DNA of 64,000 bases from DATARH01 sp963705325 (GTDB lineage Bacteria; Pseudomonadota; Alphaproteobacteria; ATCC43930; CGMCC-115725), in NCBI GenBank assembly GCA_963705325.1, contig OY970069.1, positions 4,464,001 to 4,528,000 of the forward strand, read 5' to 3'. Of the stretch, positions 47,275 to 58,201 are shown in pieces; the stretch's first letter is position 1; each line of letters begins with the position of its first letter. A model generated the notes under the pieces. It saw only the letters and a program-made list of their open reading frames with translations, ran no database searches and was not told the DNA's origin. A program made the position numbers and the translations under genes.

Positions 47275-48606
47275 TCAGGCGGCTATCGCCGAAAGGCTCG
47301 GAAGCAACGGCGAGTTGGCGCGGTGAAGCTTGCCGGCGCGCAGCGCGAACTCGGGATGAATCAGTTGCCGCGCCGGATGCGTGACGCCTTCGGAATCGAC
47401 GAGCGTCCACTTGCCGTCGACGAGGCGCATCGCCGAAAGGTCGGCCGGCATGCCGACCGACAAGGCGCCCATCCCGCCTTCGAGGCCGAGCATCGTCGAG
47501 GCATTCTCGGTCGCCATGCGGACGACCTCGACGAGCGGCACGCCGAGCGCCACCAGCTCGGTCATCGCGTGATGCAGGCTATAGGGCCGCTCAAACGGCG
47601 AGGCGCGATCCTCGGCGACGATGGAGTTGACGCCCTCGCCGGTGAACATGCCGCGATAGGCCCGCCCGCCATCCTTGAGCCGCACGTTATAGCCGTGCAG
47701 GTCGGCGCCAAGGGTGAACGGCAATATGCCGGCGTCAAGAACCCGCCGCGCGTTGGCGAAGCTGAAATGGGCGCCGCGCCCGACATCGATGCGCACACCC
47801 TTGGCCAGTGCCTCACGGATCAACGGGTGGACCGAGCCATCGTCAGCCACAAAGCCGGACGGGAAGCGGGTGAACGGATGCGCCAAGATGTCGCCGGGAT
47901 CGAGCAGCGGCACCACCTCGTCGATGATCTTCGCGGCGTCGACGGCCGCGCCATCCGCTTCCGGCCACAGCGTGCCGAGATGGATGTAGACCGGCAGCTT
48001 GAGCTCGCGCGAGGCTTCCTTTGCCAGCTTCATCGAGGCCATGCCCCAGCGCGAATAGCCGCCCGGCTCGGCATGCGCCTTGATCCCGCGCACCAAATCG
48101 GGGTTGTCGCGCGCCGCCTTGACGATCGCCTTCACGTTGATGCCGCTGGGCCCGTAAAGCTCGACATAGCGATGGCCGAGGAGACCGCCGGCGAGATAGG
48201 CCGAGATGAAGGCGAGCACCCGCGTCTTCGCTTTCTCGACGATGAATTTGCGGAACCCGTCAAAAGTGAGAGCGCTCGGCCCGCCTTGATCGACGACGGT
48301 CGTTACCCCGGTGCGGATGCCGACAAGATCGGGGTTGAGCCCGAAATCGCCTGAAACGTGCTCGTAGACATGGGCGTGGGTGTCGACGAGGCCGGGCGTC
48401 ACGATCAGCCCTGTCGCGTCGATCACCTTGGCGGCGCCGGCAGCGAGCTTGGGCGCGATTGCGGCAATGCGGCCCTTGCGGATACCGATGTCGCGGATGC
48501 CGTCGATGCCGTTCTTGGGATCGATCAGCCGTCCGCCTTTGACGACCGTATCGAAGGCCGGCGCCAGTTTCGCGACCGAAGCCGATGTCTTCCGGGTCTG
48601 CGCCAT
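47275..48606 (-). CDS. Amidohydrolase/deacetylase-type metallohydrolase
   Basis: 443 aa from ATG 48606, with GAGGAGGG upstream; longer frame rejected. Metal ligands DTHAHV (DxHxH-like), LGIKAHAEP lysine region, YIHLGT, LAHPFTRF, and GADLHG Asp. Looks like urease-superfamily dihydroorotase/N-acetyl-deacetylase type. The first gene of a pair with the Rieske protein. Exact substrate unknown; cyclic amides or N-acyl compounds are possible. Confidence 0.88.
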   Translation of the reverse strand: MAQTRKTSASVAKLAPAFDTVVKGGRLIDPKNGIDGIRDIGIRKGRIAAIAPKLAAGAAKVIDATGLIVTPGLVDTHAHVYEHVSGDFGLNPDLVGIRTGVTTVVDQGGPSALTFDGFRKFIVEKAKTRVLAFISAYLAGGLLGHRYVELYGPSGINVKAIVKAARDNPDLVRGIKAHAEPGGYSRWGMASMKLAKEASRELKLPVYIHLGTLWPEADGAAVDAAKIIDEVVPLLDPGDILAHPFTRFPSGFVADDGSVHPLIREALAKGVRIDVGRGAHFSFANARRVLDAGILPFTLGADLHGYNVRLKDGGRAYRGMFTGEGVNSIVAEDRASPFERPYSLHHAMTELVALGVPLVEVVRMATENASTMLGLEGGMGALSVGMPADLSAMRLVDGKWTLVDSEGVTHPARQLIHPEFALRAGKLHRANSPLLPSLSAIAA

Positions 48607-48704
48607 CGTCTCGCCCTCCTCGCCGGCAAAGCGATGGCACGAAGCGTGCCAGCCCGAACGACGAAATGCTAGGCTCCTGGTTTCACAGCAAGCGTGAGCA
48701 CGCC

Positions 48705-49091
48705 GTGATTGAGTTTCTAATGGTGGCGGGCGCGCCGACGCCGGTCGCACCGTTCAGCCACGCAGTGGCGTGCGACGGCTGGCTGTTCGTCACCGGCCAG
48801 ATGCCGACCGATCCCGACGACGATGGCGCAAGGCTGCCGGAGGGGATCGAGGCGCAGACGCGCCGCGTGATGGAAAACCTCAAGTGCGTCCTGGCCGGCG
48901 CCGGCAGCGCTCTCGACAGCGTCGTCTTCGCGCGGGTTTACCTGACCCATTTCGAGCGCGACTACGCGGCGATGAACGCGGTCTATCAATCTTATTTCGC
49001 CGCGGGAAAGCTGCCGGCGCGAACCTGCATCGGCGTCACCGGACTTGCCCGCGGCGCGCTTGTCGAGATCGATCTGATGGCGCGCCGGTGA
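48705..49091 (+). CDS. RidA family protein
   Basis: 128 aa if started at GTG 48705 (MIEFLMVAGAPTPVAPFSHAV); ATG 48720 is an alternative and neither has a strong RBS. YjgF/YER057c/UK114 fold: FSHAVACDGWLFVTGQMPTD, ARVYLTHFERDYAAMNAVYQSYF, PARTCIGVTGLARGALVEIDL with the Arg of the active site. RidA enzymes hydrolyse reactive enamines/imines; the related RutC acts in a uracil pathway. It is convergent with the URC-type operon and divergent from the amidohydrolase. Confidence 0.88.
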   Translation: MIEFLMVAGAPTPVAPFSHAVACDGWLFVTGQMPTDPDDDGARLPEGIEAQTRRVMENLKCVLAGAGSALDSVVFARVYLTHFERDYAAMNAVYQSYFAAGKLPARTCIGVTGLARGALVEIDLMARR

Positions 49092-49096
49092 ATGGC

Positions 49097-50005
49097 TCAG
49101 CCGGCGAACGGGTGCGCCGCGATCCAGTGGCGGGCGATGTCGAGGCGCCGCGCGAACCAGACGCGCTCGTGGCCGCCGGCATAATCGATAAAGCGCTCGA
49201 GCGCCGCGGTGCGGCCCGGCCGGCCCGTCAGACGGCAATGCAGACCGATCGACATCATGCGCGGGCAGGTCTCGCCCTCACGATAGAGGACGTCAAAGCT
49301 GTCCTTGAGGTAGGTGAAGAACTGGTCGCCCGAGTTGAACCCTTGCGGCGTGCCAAACCGCATGTCGTTGCTATCGAAGGCATAGGGGACGATCAGCTGG
49401 GGCTTGCCATAGGAATTGTCCCAATACGGCAGGTCGTCGGCGTAGGAGTCGGCGTTGTAGAGAAAGCCGCCCTCCTCGACGACGAGGCGGGCGGTGTTGG
49501 GGCTGCAGCGGCCTTGGTACCAGCCGAGCGGCCGGGCGCCGGTCACCCGCGTATGGATATCGACAGCCTTGGCGATGTGCTCGCGCTCGACCGATTCCGC
49601 GACGAATTGATAGTCGATCCAGCGATAGCCGTGGGTCGCGATCTCCCAATCCGCCTCCAGCATCGCCGCAACAGCGGCCGGGTTGCGCTCCAGCGCCATC
49701 GCCACGCCGTAGACGGTGACTGGAACTCCGCGCGCGGTGAAAGCTCGGTGCAGCCGCCAAAATCCCGCGCGGCTGCCGTATTCGAACATCGACTCGATGT
49801 TCATGTTGCGCATGCCGGGGACGGGCTGCGCGCCGATCCATTCGGTGAGAAACGCCTCCGCGGCCGGGTCGCCATGGAAGATCGCGTTCTCGCCGCCTTC
49901 CTCATAGTTGATCACGAATTGCACCGCGATCCGCGCATCGCCGGGCCAGCGCGCCTGCGGCGGCGCAGCGGCGTAACCGATCAGATCGCGGGGATAATCG
50001 GCCAT
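49097..50005 (-). CDS. puuE: PuuE-type allantoinase/polysaccharide deacetylase family protein
   Basis: 302 aa from ATG 50005 with GGGAGGG upstream. MADYPRDLIGYAAAPPQARW, then VQFVINYEEGGENAIFHGD and NIESMFEYGSRAGFWRLHRA are PuuE hallmarks; EIATHGYRWIDYQ and MSIGLHCRLTGRPGR complete the NodB core. PuuE hydrolyses allantoin without added metal. Here it is the last gene after the URC set (91 bp after upp), so a pyrimidine-derived ureide is also a possible substrate. Confidence 0.85.
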   Translation of the reverse strand: MADYPRDLIGYAAAPPQARWPGDARIAVQFVINYEEGGENAIFHGDPAAEAFLTEWIGAQPVPGMRNMNIESMFEYGSRAGFWRLHRAFTARGVPVTVYGVAMALERNPAAVAAMLEADWEIATHGYRWIDYQFVAESVEREHIAKAVDIHTRVTGARPLGWYQGRCSPNTARLVVEEGGFLYNADSYADDLPYWDNSYGKPQLIVPYAFDSNDMRFGTPQGFNSGDQFFTYLKDSFDVLYREGETCPRMMSIGLHCRLTGRPGRTAALERFIDYAGGHERVWFARRLDIARHWIAAHPFAG

Positions 50006-50096
50006 CGTCTTCCCTCCCCTAAAATACGCGCCTGCTGCAGCCAAACCCGGCGCAGGAAGCATGCCAAGCCAGTTTCACCCGTTTGCGCTTCGTTGT

Positions 50097-50726
50097 TCAT
50101 TTGGTGCCGAACAAACGGTCGCCGGCATCGCCGAAGCCCGGCAGAATATAACCGTGCTCGTCGAGACAGCGGTCGAGCGCCGCGGCGATAATGGCAATTT
50201 CCGGAAACACTTGGTGCAGCCTCGCCACACCCTCGGGCGCCGCGATGAGACAGACGAACTTGATCGAACCCACCCCCATTTCCTTCAGTCGCGCGATCGC
50301 GGCGACCGCGGAGTTGCCGGTCGCCAGCATCGGATCGACCAGGATCACCTGCCGCTGCGACACGTCGTCCGGCAGCTTCAGGTAATACTCGACCACCCCC
50401 AGGCTGCCTGGCTCGCGGTAGAGGCCGATATGCCCAACCCGAGCTGACGGCACGAGCTCAAGCATGCCGTCGAGCAGACCCGTGCCGGCGCGCAAGATCG
50501 ACACCAGGCACAATTTCTTGCCGGTCAGCGCCGGGAAGCGGGCGCGTTCGAGCGGCGTGTCGATCTCGATCTCGGCGAGCGGCAGATCGCGTGTCGCCTC
50601 GTAGGCGAGCAACAGGCTGATCTCGTGCAACAGGTGGCGGAACTTCGAGGTCGAGGTATTGCGGTCGCGCATCAGGGTCAGCTTGTGCTGCACCAGCGGG
50701 TGCTCAACCACAGTCAGGTTTGGCAT
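50097..50726 (-). CDS. upp: Uracil phosphoribosyltransferase
   Basis: 209 aa from ATG 50726 with GAGGAG 7 nt upstream. The PRPP motif is VILVDPMLATGNSAVAAI; the uracil-binding end GYILPGFGDAGDRLFGTK is intact. Makes UMP from uracil and PRPP. In URC uracil catabolism this activity (URC6 in yeast) is the entry step, so beside DUF1688 and the GTP cyclohydrolase II-like gene it is more likely catabolic than purely salvage. Its start lies inside the end of the DUF1688 frame by a few bp or just before it, i.e. tight coupling. Confidence 0.95.
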   Translation of the reverse strand: MPNLTVVEHPLVQHKLTLMRDRNTSTSKFRHLLHEISLLLAYEATRDLPLAEIEIDTPLERARFPALTGKKLCLVSILRAGTGLLDGMLELVPSARVGHIGLYREPGSLGVVEYYLKLPDDVSQRQVILVDPMLATGNSAVAAIARLKEMGVGSIKFVCLIAAPEGVARLHQVFPEIAIIAAALDRCLDEHGYILPGFGDAGDRLFGTK

Positions 50727-50737
50727 CGCGCGACTCC

Positions 50738-51940
50738 TCAAAACAAGGTTCCGTCCGAGACAATTGTCAGAGGCGGGCTGCCGTCGGGCCGGCGGGCGAA
50801 GGCTAGTTCGCGGCCGGCTCCCCAGCTCCCGCCCTCGAGCATGCTGGCGAGCGGGAACGCCGTTGCGTCCAGTTGCAGCTCATGGCGCACCAGTGGGGCG
50901 AAGCGATCGAGCAGCGCGATCGTCAGTGCGCGCCACTCGACAACCGGTTCGCTCGCCGGGTTGAGGGAGCGACGGATGAGTTCGGGATCGCGCGGCACCA
51001 GCACGCCGCCATCGACGAAGAGACCGCCATTGCGGTACTCGGCGAGGCCGGTCAGGCCGTCGAGCTCGGTGATCGCAAAGCCGGCCTCCGCCAGCGGCTC
51101 GATCAGCGAATAGGCGAGCCACTGGCTGAGCTTGTGCAGCGGGACCAGCCCGTCGCCCGGGATCGCGCGGTGCGGCCAGCAATCGCCCAGCTTCATTCCG
51201 CCTAGCGTGAGGCGGCCCGGCCAGATCGCCCCGAATGCCCGCAACAGATCGTGCAAAATCTGCGGCGCTTGCAAATTCGCACGCCGCGGCAGCCAGTAAT
51301 CGTAGAGCCGACCGAGGCGACCCTCGCGACCGAACAGTGTCGGCGCGCTCGCCGCGACCGCACCGAGCCGCTGCATTAGCGTGGCGCGTCCGCCGAGTCC
51401 AGCTAGCTCGTTTCCCGGCCCGTGCTGCAAGGCCTCGCCGAGAGCTTCCGGGGTGATCGCCGCCAGCTTCGACGCGTCGGCGCGCCACGGGTTTGCCGGA
51501 TCGGTCGAGAACAGGCCTCCCTCCATCGCCCGCAGGCTGGCGACCGCAAGGCCCTCCGAGCGGGTCAGAACTTGCCCGGTTTCACGCTCACGGTAGCGCC
51601 AGCGCGGTCCGGCGCCGGCGTCGAGCAAGACCGAGACGATCGCCAAATCGATCCTTGCGCGAGCCATTTCCGCTGGGTCTGCACCCGGCGCAACCAGGGC
51701 CGCGCGCTCGACCCCACCGGCGGTGAAATGGCGCCAACGGCTGTGCGGGGGCACGACGAGGTTGGGATAGCGCCGCCGCGTCACGTCAGCCACAAGCCGC
51801 GCCACATCGGGGAGCCGCTCCGGCGCGACGCGGAATTGCGCGGTGGCGCCGCGTTCCGCGGCGGCGAGCAAAACCCCGCAGCGCTCACGCACCGCGGTCG
51901 CGCTGAGCAGGTATTCAGCCTGCTCGCGCGCTTCGGTCAC
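50738..51940 (-). CDS. DUF1688 (URC4/Urg3) family protein
   Basis: 400 aa. Long helical protein with YLLSATAVRERCGVLLAAAERG at the start, VPPHSRWRHFTAGG, and LTLGGMKLGDCWPHRAI, matching the DUF1688 family named for yeast URC4 and Aspergillus ureidoglycolate-cluster Urg3. It is required for uracil use in Lachancea kluyveri; its reaction is not firmly defined. Its ATG overlaps the GTP cyclohydrolase II-like stop by 4 bp, giving close coupling. Confidence 0.9.
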   Translation of the reverse strand: MTEAREQAEYLLSATAVRERCGVLLAAAERGATAQFRVAPERLPDVARLVADVTRRRYPNLVVPPHSRWRHFTAGGVERAALVAPGADPAEMARARIDLAIVSVLLDAGAGPRWRYRERETGQVLTRSEGLAVASLRAMEGGLFSTDPANPWRADASKLAAITPEALGEALQHGPGNELAGLGGRATLMQRLGAVAASAPTLFGREGRLGRLYDYWLPRRANLQAPQILHDLLRAFGAIWPGRLTLGGMKLGDCWPHRAIPGDGLVPLHKLSQWLAYSLIEPLAEAGFAITELDGLTGLAEYRNGGLFVDGGVLVPRDPELIRRSLNPASEPVVEWRALTIALLDRFAPLVRHELQLDATAFPLASMLEGGSWGAGRELAFARRPDGSPPLTIVSDGTLF

Positions 51941-53190
51941 TCGTCGAGGCCTCTTCCGGTCGCGCGGCGCAGCTCATCCTGACTCGGTACGCCGCTTGGG
52001 GCGAAATAGCCGGCGGCCTGCTTGGCGGCGATCTCGACGCCAGCGTCGGGCGGCACCAGCGAGGCCGGGATCGCCACCTGCTCGCCGACGGTAATGCCCT
52101 GCGCCGACAGCGCGCCGTGCTTCATGTTCGACATCGAGACCCAGCGGTGGATGTGGCTGATGCCGAGCCAGTGAAACACGTCGGGCATCAGTTCCTGAAC
52201 CCGCATGTCCTGCACCCCGGCCACGCATTCGGTGCGGCGGAAATAGGTGTCGGCGCGGTCGCCGCCCTCTTGCCGCTTGCGCGCGTTGTAGACCAGGAAC
52301 TTGGTGACCTCGCCGAGGGCGCGGCCTTCCTTGCGGTTGTAGACGACGAGGCCGACCCCGCCCTGCTGCGCGGTCTCGACGCAGACCTCGACCCCATGCA
52401 CCAGATAGGGCCGACAGGTGCAGATGTCAGAGCCGAACACATCGGAGCCGTTGCATTCGTCATGCACCCGGCAGGCGATGACGGTATCGGGCTCGTCAAG
52501 CCGCTCGACTTCGCCGAACAGATAGACCGTCGTCCCGCCGATCGGCGGCAGGAACAGCTCGAGGTCGGGGCGGGTGACGAGCTCGGGAAACATCCCGCCG
52601 GTTTCCTCGAACAGCGTGCGGCGGAGCTGCGACTCGGGGATAGCAAAGCGGGCCGCCAAACCCGGCAGATACCAGACCGGGTCGATCGCCGCCTTGGTCA
52701 CGCGGATCTCGCCGCTATCGAGCAACACCCTGCCGTCGGATTTGAGCCCGCTCTCGGCCGCACGCGAGCAGACTTCCGGCAGGTTGATCCGTGCCCGGGT
52801 AATCGCGATCGTCGGCCGCGTGTCGATGCCTTGGGCAATCGCATCCGCGAATACCTCGCCGACGAGATGTCCGTAGGGGTCGAGCGAGACGATCTTACTT
52901 GGATCGGCCCATTGCGGACGCGGTCTGATCAGCGCCGCCGGTGCCGTATCGGTCAAGTCCGGCCGATGATCGCGGGCCAGCGCGCCGGTCGCCACCGCCA
53001 GCGCGCGGTAGACGGCGTAGGCTCCCGAATAGGAACCGATCGCGTTGCGATGCGACGGGTCGGCCGGACTTGCCACCACCGGCCCACGCAATGCGGGGCT
53101 CGCCGCTCCCCAGCACAGCGGCACCCTGCCCTGACCGGTGCTTCCCGGGTGAGAGGTGAGCCGAATGTGCCGCGGGATTGCCTGTTCCAT
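51937..53190 (-). CDS. GTP cyclohydrolase II-like protein (URC1/Urg1 type)
   Basis: 417 aa: N-terminal extension of about 215 residues, then a RibA-like domain with zinc ligands C246, C257 and C259 (HDECNGSDVFGSDICTC) and EGRALGEVTKFLVYNARKR. The long N-terminal part and the departure from RibA in the second half (YFRRTECVAGVQDMRVQELMPD) identify the URC1-like branch, which opens the ring of a pyrimidine nucleotide in uracil degradation rather than making riboflavin. No ribB/ribH neighbours support that. First of the three URC-type genes. Confidence 0.9.
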   Translation of the reverse strand: MEQAIPRHIRLTSHPGSTGQGRVPLCWGAASPALRGPVVASPADPSHRNAIGSYSGAYAVYRALAVATGALARDHRPDLTDTAPAALIRPRPQWADPSKIVSLDPYGHLVGEVFADAIAQGIDTRPTIAITRARINLPEVCSRAAESGLKSDGRVLLDSGEIRVTKAAIDPVWYLPGLAARFAIPESQLRRTLFEETGGMFPELVTRPDLELFLPPIGGTTVYLFGEVERLDEPDTVIACRVHDECNGSDVFGSDICTCRPYLVHGVEVCVETAQQGGVGLVVYNRKEGRALGEVTKFLVYNARKRQEGGDRADTYFRRTECVAGVQDMRVQELMPDVFHWLGISHIHRWVSMSNMKHGALSAQGITVGEQVAIPASLVPPDAGVEIAAKQAAGYFAPSGVPSQDELRRATGRGLDE

Positions 53191-53304
53191 GATGTTTCCA
53201 GCAACAGCCCGAAAAACCGAAGGACACCAAATGGTATCGATCGAGCAGTGCTACAACAACTCGATGAAATAACGACGAATGCTCGGTCGTGATCGGCGGC
53301 CTAT

Positions 53305-54258
53305 CTAGCGGTTGAGCCAGCGGCGCGCGAAGCCGAGCAAGCCTCTCGGCATGAAGATCACCATGGCGATGAAGATCATGCCCAAGGGGATCAGGTAGTA
53401 TTCGGTGAAGAAGCGCGAAAAGACCTCGCGCAACATCAGAAAAAACGCCGCACCGACCATCGGGCCGATCAGGGTGCCGATACCGCCGATCACGTTGTAG
53501 ATGACGGTCTCGCCCGACACCAAGAAGAAGACAAAGTCGGGCGCGGCGAACTGGTTCTGGATCGCGTACAGCACACCGGCGAGCCCGGCGAAGAGCCCGG
53601 AAAGCATTACCGCGACGATCTTGTAGCGCTCCACCGCATAGCCGATGGCGCGGGTGCGCGCCTCATTTTCGCGGATCGATTGCAGCACCATCCCGAAGGG
53701 TGACTGGGTGATGCGGCGCAGCAGCAGATAGGACAGAGCGACGACGCCGAGAACGAACCAATGCATCACCGCCGGGGTGAAGCGGATCGAGAACAGCCAC
53801 GGAATCGCAAATGCCGGGCGGCGGAAGTTGATGCCGTTCTCGCCGCCGGTCCAGGCTGTCGACGTAAAGATGATGACGTAGAATATCTGCGAGAAGATCA
53901 GCGTCGTGATGGCGAAGTAGATGTCGCGCAGCCGCGTTGAAAAATAGGCGACGAACGCGGCGACGGCGGCCGCCAGGATCAGCCCGTAGGCGAGCGCCAG
54001 CCACAGGCTCGGCGGGCGCGTCGTCACCAGCGCCGCGGCGGCGCCGTACATCCCGAGCCCGAAGAACGCCGAGTGCCCAAACGACACCATGCCGGTGTAG
54101 CCGATGAGGATGTCGGACGACATCGCCAGGAGGCCCCAGATCAGGATCTCGGTCAGAAATCGCTGCCAGAACTCGGGCAGCGCCAGTGGCGCCACAATCA
54201 ATAGGGTGAGGATGACCGTGAACCCCACCCAATAGGCGAGCAGCCGGCGCTCGTTCAT
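53305..54258 (-). CDS. Liv-type ABC transporter permease (LivM-like), operon 2
   Basis: 317 aa from ATG 54258 (MNERRLLAYWVGFTVILT), overlapping the LivH stop by 4 bp; the longer frame is rejected. GYTGMVSFGHSAFFGLGMYG, TGGENGINFRRP and QSIRENEARTRAIGYAVERYK. The next gene downstream is the URC1-like gene, 114 bp away on the same strand. Confidence 0.92.
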   Translation of the reverse strand: MNERRLLAYWVGFTVILTLLIVAPLALPEFWQRFLTEILIWGLLAMSSDILIGYTGMVSFGHSAFFGLGMYGAAAALVTTRPPSLWLALAYGLILAAAVAAFVAYFSTRLRDIYFAITTLIFSQIFYVIIFTSTAWTGGENGINFRRPAFAIPWLFSIRFTPAVMHWFVLGVVALSYLLLRRITQSPFGMVLQSIRENEARTRAIGYAVERYKIVAVMLSGLFAGLAGVLYAIQNQFAAPDFVFFLVSGETVIYNVIGGIGTLIGPMVGAAFFLMLREVFSRFFTEYYLIPLGMIFIAMVIFMPRGLLGFARRWLNR

Positions 54259-55127
54259 CTCGCGGTCGGCACGAACAGCCCGGTCGGCCGAAATAGCAGG
54301 GTCAGGATCAGCACGACGAACGAGACGATGACCGCCTGGGCCGGGCTCACCCATAGCGATGCGTAGGCTTCCAGGAGGCTGATGAAGATGGCCGCGGCGA
54401 TCGAGCCGCTGAGGCTGCCCATGCCGCCGACCACGACGACAATGAAGGCGCGCAGCACCCAACTGGTCCCCATCTGCGAATTGACCCCGACCAACGGGCC
54501 GAACAGCACGCCGCTAGCGGCCGCCATGCCCGAGCCGATCGCGAAGACCGCTGTCAGCACCCAGGGGACCGGGATGCCCATTGCCTGGGCCATGACACGG
54601 TCTTGCGTGGTGGCGCGTATCCAAATGCCGTAAGTGCCGAATTTGAGGAACAGCCACAACGCGCCGATGATCGCGGCGGCAAGTCCGGCGATCGCCAGCC
54701 GGTAATACGGGTAGTCGAGGTAGAAGAGGGTGAAATGCCCGGTGATCGGCTCCTCGATCTTGCGGGCGACCGGGCCGAACTGCCACAGCGCGTAGTTCTG
54801 CAGCACCAGCGAGACCCCGAATGTCGCGAGGATCGTGGTCAACGGATCACGACCGATCAGCGGCCGCAGGGTCGTCAGATAGATCAGCGCACCCAAGAGC
54901 GCGATCGCCAGGGTGGCGATGACGAGCGCGATCCAAAAATCGCCGGTGGCGGCCAAGGTCAACACGCCGACATAGGCGCCGAGCATGAACAGCTCGCCAT
55001 GGGCGAAGTTGACGACGTCCATGATGCCGAAAATCAACGTCAGGCCGGAGGCAACCAAGGCGAGGATCATGCCGGTGACGATGCCGTTGATCGTCTGGAT
55101 CAGGATCTGGTCGAGTGGGATCTCCAT
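54255..55127 (-). CDS. Liv-type ABC transporter permease (LivH-like), operon 2
   Basis: 290 aa. LTLIFGIMDVVNFAHGELFMLGAY and GGMGSLSGSIAAAIFISLLEA are LivH marks; eight membrane segments. Directly follows the LivF gene (1 bp gap). Confidence 0.92.
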   Translation of the reverse strand: MEIPLDQILIQTINGIVTGMILALVASGLTLIFGIMDVVNFAHGELFMLGAYVGVLTLAATGDFWIALVIATLAIALLGALIYLTTLRPLIGRDPLTTILATFGVSLVLQNYALWQFGPVARKIEEPITGHFTLFYLDYPYYRLAIAGLAAAIIGALWLFLKFGTYGIWIRATTQDRVMAQAMGIPVPWVLTAVFAIGSGMAAASGVLFGPLVGVNSQMGTSWVLRAFIVVVVGGMGSLSGSIAAAIFISLLEAYASLWVSPAQAVIVSFVVLILTLLFRPTGLFVPTAR

Positions 55128-55128
55128 G

Positions 55129-55898
<770 letters not shown>

Positions 55899-55902
<4 letters not shown>

Positions 55903-56711
55903 GCGGCGACGCTCATGTTTTGAGATAGACTTCCATGAACTCGCGGATCGTCCTGAATTTCCGCAGGTGTCCCTTCAGCCAGGATCTGGCCGTAATGGAG
56001 CACCGTGATCCGGTGGGCGAGTTCCATGACGACCTGCATGTCGTGCTCGACGATGAGGATCGTCAGGTGCTGGGCGATGCGTCGGATCAGCATCATCGTC
56101 TCGTGGGTCTCGGCGGCGCTCATCCCCGCGGTCGGTTCGTCGAGGCAGAGCAATTGCGGCTCGGTCGCCAAGGCAATGGCGATCTCGAGCGTGCGCTGCT
56201 CGCCATGCGACAGGTTGGCGGCCAACTCCGCCGCTTTGCCGAGCAGGCCTACTGCGTCGAGCGCCGACTCGGCCTTTTCGATGATGTCGCGATAGGCGCG
56301 GTGATGGCTGAGCATGCTCCAGCCATGCCGGCGCGACTGCGCGGCGATGCGGACGTTTTCAAGCGTTGTCGCGTTCGGAAGGATGTTGGTGATCTGATAC
56401 GACCGGGCAATGCCGCGTTGCGAGATGCGGTTCGGGGGGAAACCGGTAACGTCCTCGCCGTTGAGCAGGATCGACCCCGCGGAGGGGCGCAACACGCCGG
56501 TCAGGCAGTTGAAGAAGGTGCTTTTCCCGGCTCCGTTCGGCCCGATGATCGCGCGAATTTCCTCGCGAGCGACGGCGAAATTAACGTCGTTGAGCGCAGT
56601 CAGCCCGCCGAAGCGGGCGGTCAGCCCTTGGGTGCGCAGGAGCGGACCCGCCGGGCTGTCCGTCGCTTTGTCGGTCGGACGCAGCGCAGCGAGCAGTGAA
56701 TCGGCGGTCAC
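55899..56711 (-). CDS. Liv-type ABC transporter ATP-binding protein (LivG-like), operon 2
   Basis: 270 aa. Walker A GPNGAGKST, RGIARSYQITNILPNATTLENV, LSHGEQRTLEIAIALA and LLCLDEPTAGMSAAETHE, LivG-typical. Stop of the binding-protein gene is immediately before its start. Confidence 0.92.
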
Positions 56712-58010
56712 TTAAGCGGCAAATGTGCAAGCCGGCGGCACGATGGTCTTGTCCTTGGGAACGACGTCCTTGATGTGATAGGTGCCGTCGCTGACCTCGT
56801 AGATGAACTCGCGCACGAAGGCCTGGTGATCTTCCTTGCGCAGCGTCTTGTCGCCTTGCGGGAAGTCGTAGCCCTCCTTCATCTCCAGCCCTTCGAGCGC
56901 CTCGATAAGCTTCATCGTGTCGTCGCGGCCCTGAAAGCCAGACTTCTCGATGCCGAGCTTGAGGCAATTCACCGCCTCGAAATTCGATTGGACATAGCGG
57001 TCGGGAAGCGGCCCGGAGGGGTCGATCTTCTTCAATCGGGCCACCGCGTCGTCGAAGAACGCCTTGGCGTAGGGCGTATTGAGCGGCGGATCGGAGACAG
57101 GGATATAACGGTTGATGCCGGTGAACCCGTCGATCTTGTGGCCGAGGCCCGGCAGGTTAGTCAACTCGCTGATCGCGCCATCGCCGGCCCATTTGTATTT
57201 CTTGGTCAGGCCGAGGTCGAAGGCCTGGTTGCCAATGGTCACCCCATCGGCGCCAAAGAAGATGGCGAATAAGCCGTCGAAATCACCGCTGATTTTCGAC
57301 AGGAACGGAGTCATGTCGGCGGTGCCGATCGGAATGCCGGTGGAGCCGACGACGTCGCCGCCGAGCTTCTTGATCTGCGCGGCATAGGCATCGCGGGTCG
57401 ATTGACCCCATGAATAGTCGGCAAAGATGATGTGCCACTTCTTGCCCAAGCTGTTGACCAGATACGGGGCAAACGCGACCGCCTGCGCTGGCGCATAATC
57501 GAAGGGGCGGAAGCTGTAGCGGCTGCACTTGCTGCTGGTGATCGTCGTGTCGAGGCACACGCTGATCATGTTGACGACCTGGTGGTCGTCAAAGGTCGGC
57601 ATGCAGGCAAGACAGATATTGGACAAGACTCCGCCGACATGGGCGTCGATCTTGTCTTCGACGAGCAGCTTCTCGACCTTGCGGCGGCCAACATCGGGTT
57701 TCAACTCGTCGTCTTCGGTGATCAGGTCGATCGGCCGACCCTTGATGCCGCCATCCTTGTTGATGCGGTCGACCGCCATTTGCACACCGACCAAAGCGGT
57801 CTTGCCGACCGCGGCGGCGGCGCCGGTAAGCGGCTGGATGGTGCCGATCTTGAACGGCTTCGCCTGCGCAATCGCGATCCGCCACGGGCCTGGCGCGAGC
57901 ATCGTTCCACCGAAAGCGAGCGCGCTGCCGGCGGCGCCCCAGCCGACGAGCCGCCGGCGCGTGAGCCTGCCGCTACCAACCCTATCCTGCCCCTTTCGCT
58001 TGTCCGTCAT
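56712..58010 (-). CDS. Liv-type ABC transporter substrate-binding protein, operon 2
   Basis: 432 aa with a twin-arginine-like signal (RLTRRRLVGWGAAGSALAFGG). Type I binding fold: FKIGTIQPLTGAAAAVGKTALVGVQM and IDAHVGGVLSNICLAC; two further Cys in SSKCSRYSF. First gene of the nine-gene run that continues into the URC-type genes, so uracil or a related pyrimidine/ureide is a reasonable ligand guess, not shown by the sequence. Confidence 0.9.
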   Translation of the reverse strand: MTDKRKGQDRVGSGRLTRRRLVGWGAAGSALAFGGTMLAPGPWRIAIAQAKPFKIGTIQPLTGAAAAVGKTALVGVQMAVDRINKDGGIKGRPIDLITEDDELKPDVGRRKVEKLLVEDKIDAHVGGVLSNICLACMPTFDDHQVVNMISVCLDTTITSSKCSRYSFRPFDYAPAQAVAFAPYLVNSLGKKWHIIFADYSWGQSTRDAYAAQIKKLGGDVVGSTGIPIGTADMTPFLSKISGDFDGLFAIFFGADGVTIGNQAFDLGLTKKYKWAGDGAISELTNLPGLGHKIDGFTGINRYIPVSDPPLNTPYAKAFFDDAVARLKKIDPSGPLPDRYVQSNFEAVNCLKLGIEKSGFQGRDDTMKLIEALEGLEMKEGYDFPQGDKTLRKEDHQAFVREFIYEVSDGTYHIKDVVPKDKTIVPPACTFAA

Positions 58011-58201
58011 GGCGAGCCCTTCCCGAGAAAGTGCGAACCTGAGATTTCCGCGTCGTATTGCGCCGCTTCGCTAACATCCTATGCATCAACCATACCGATT
58101 ATACCAAACTCCGACAGCCGCCCTCGGCTAGCGGCGTCGCCGATATAGACCGCCACCGACAATTCCCACACACTCGTGCGGTCATCGTGAGGGCTCGGGC
58201 C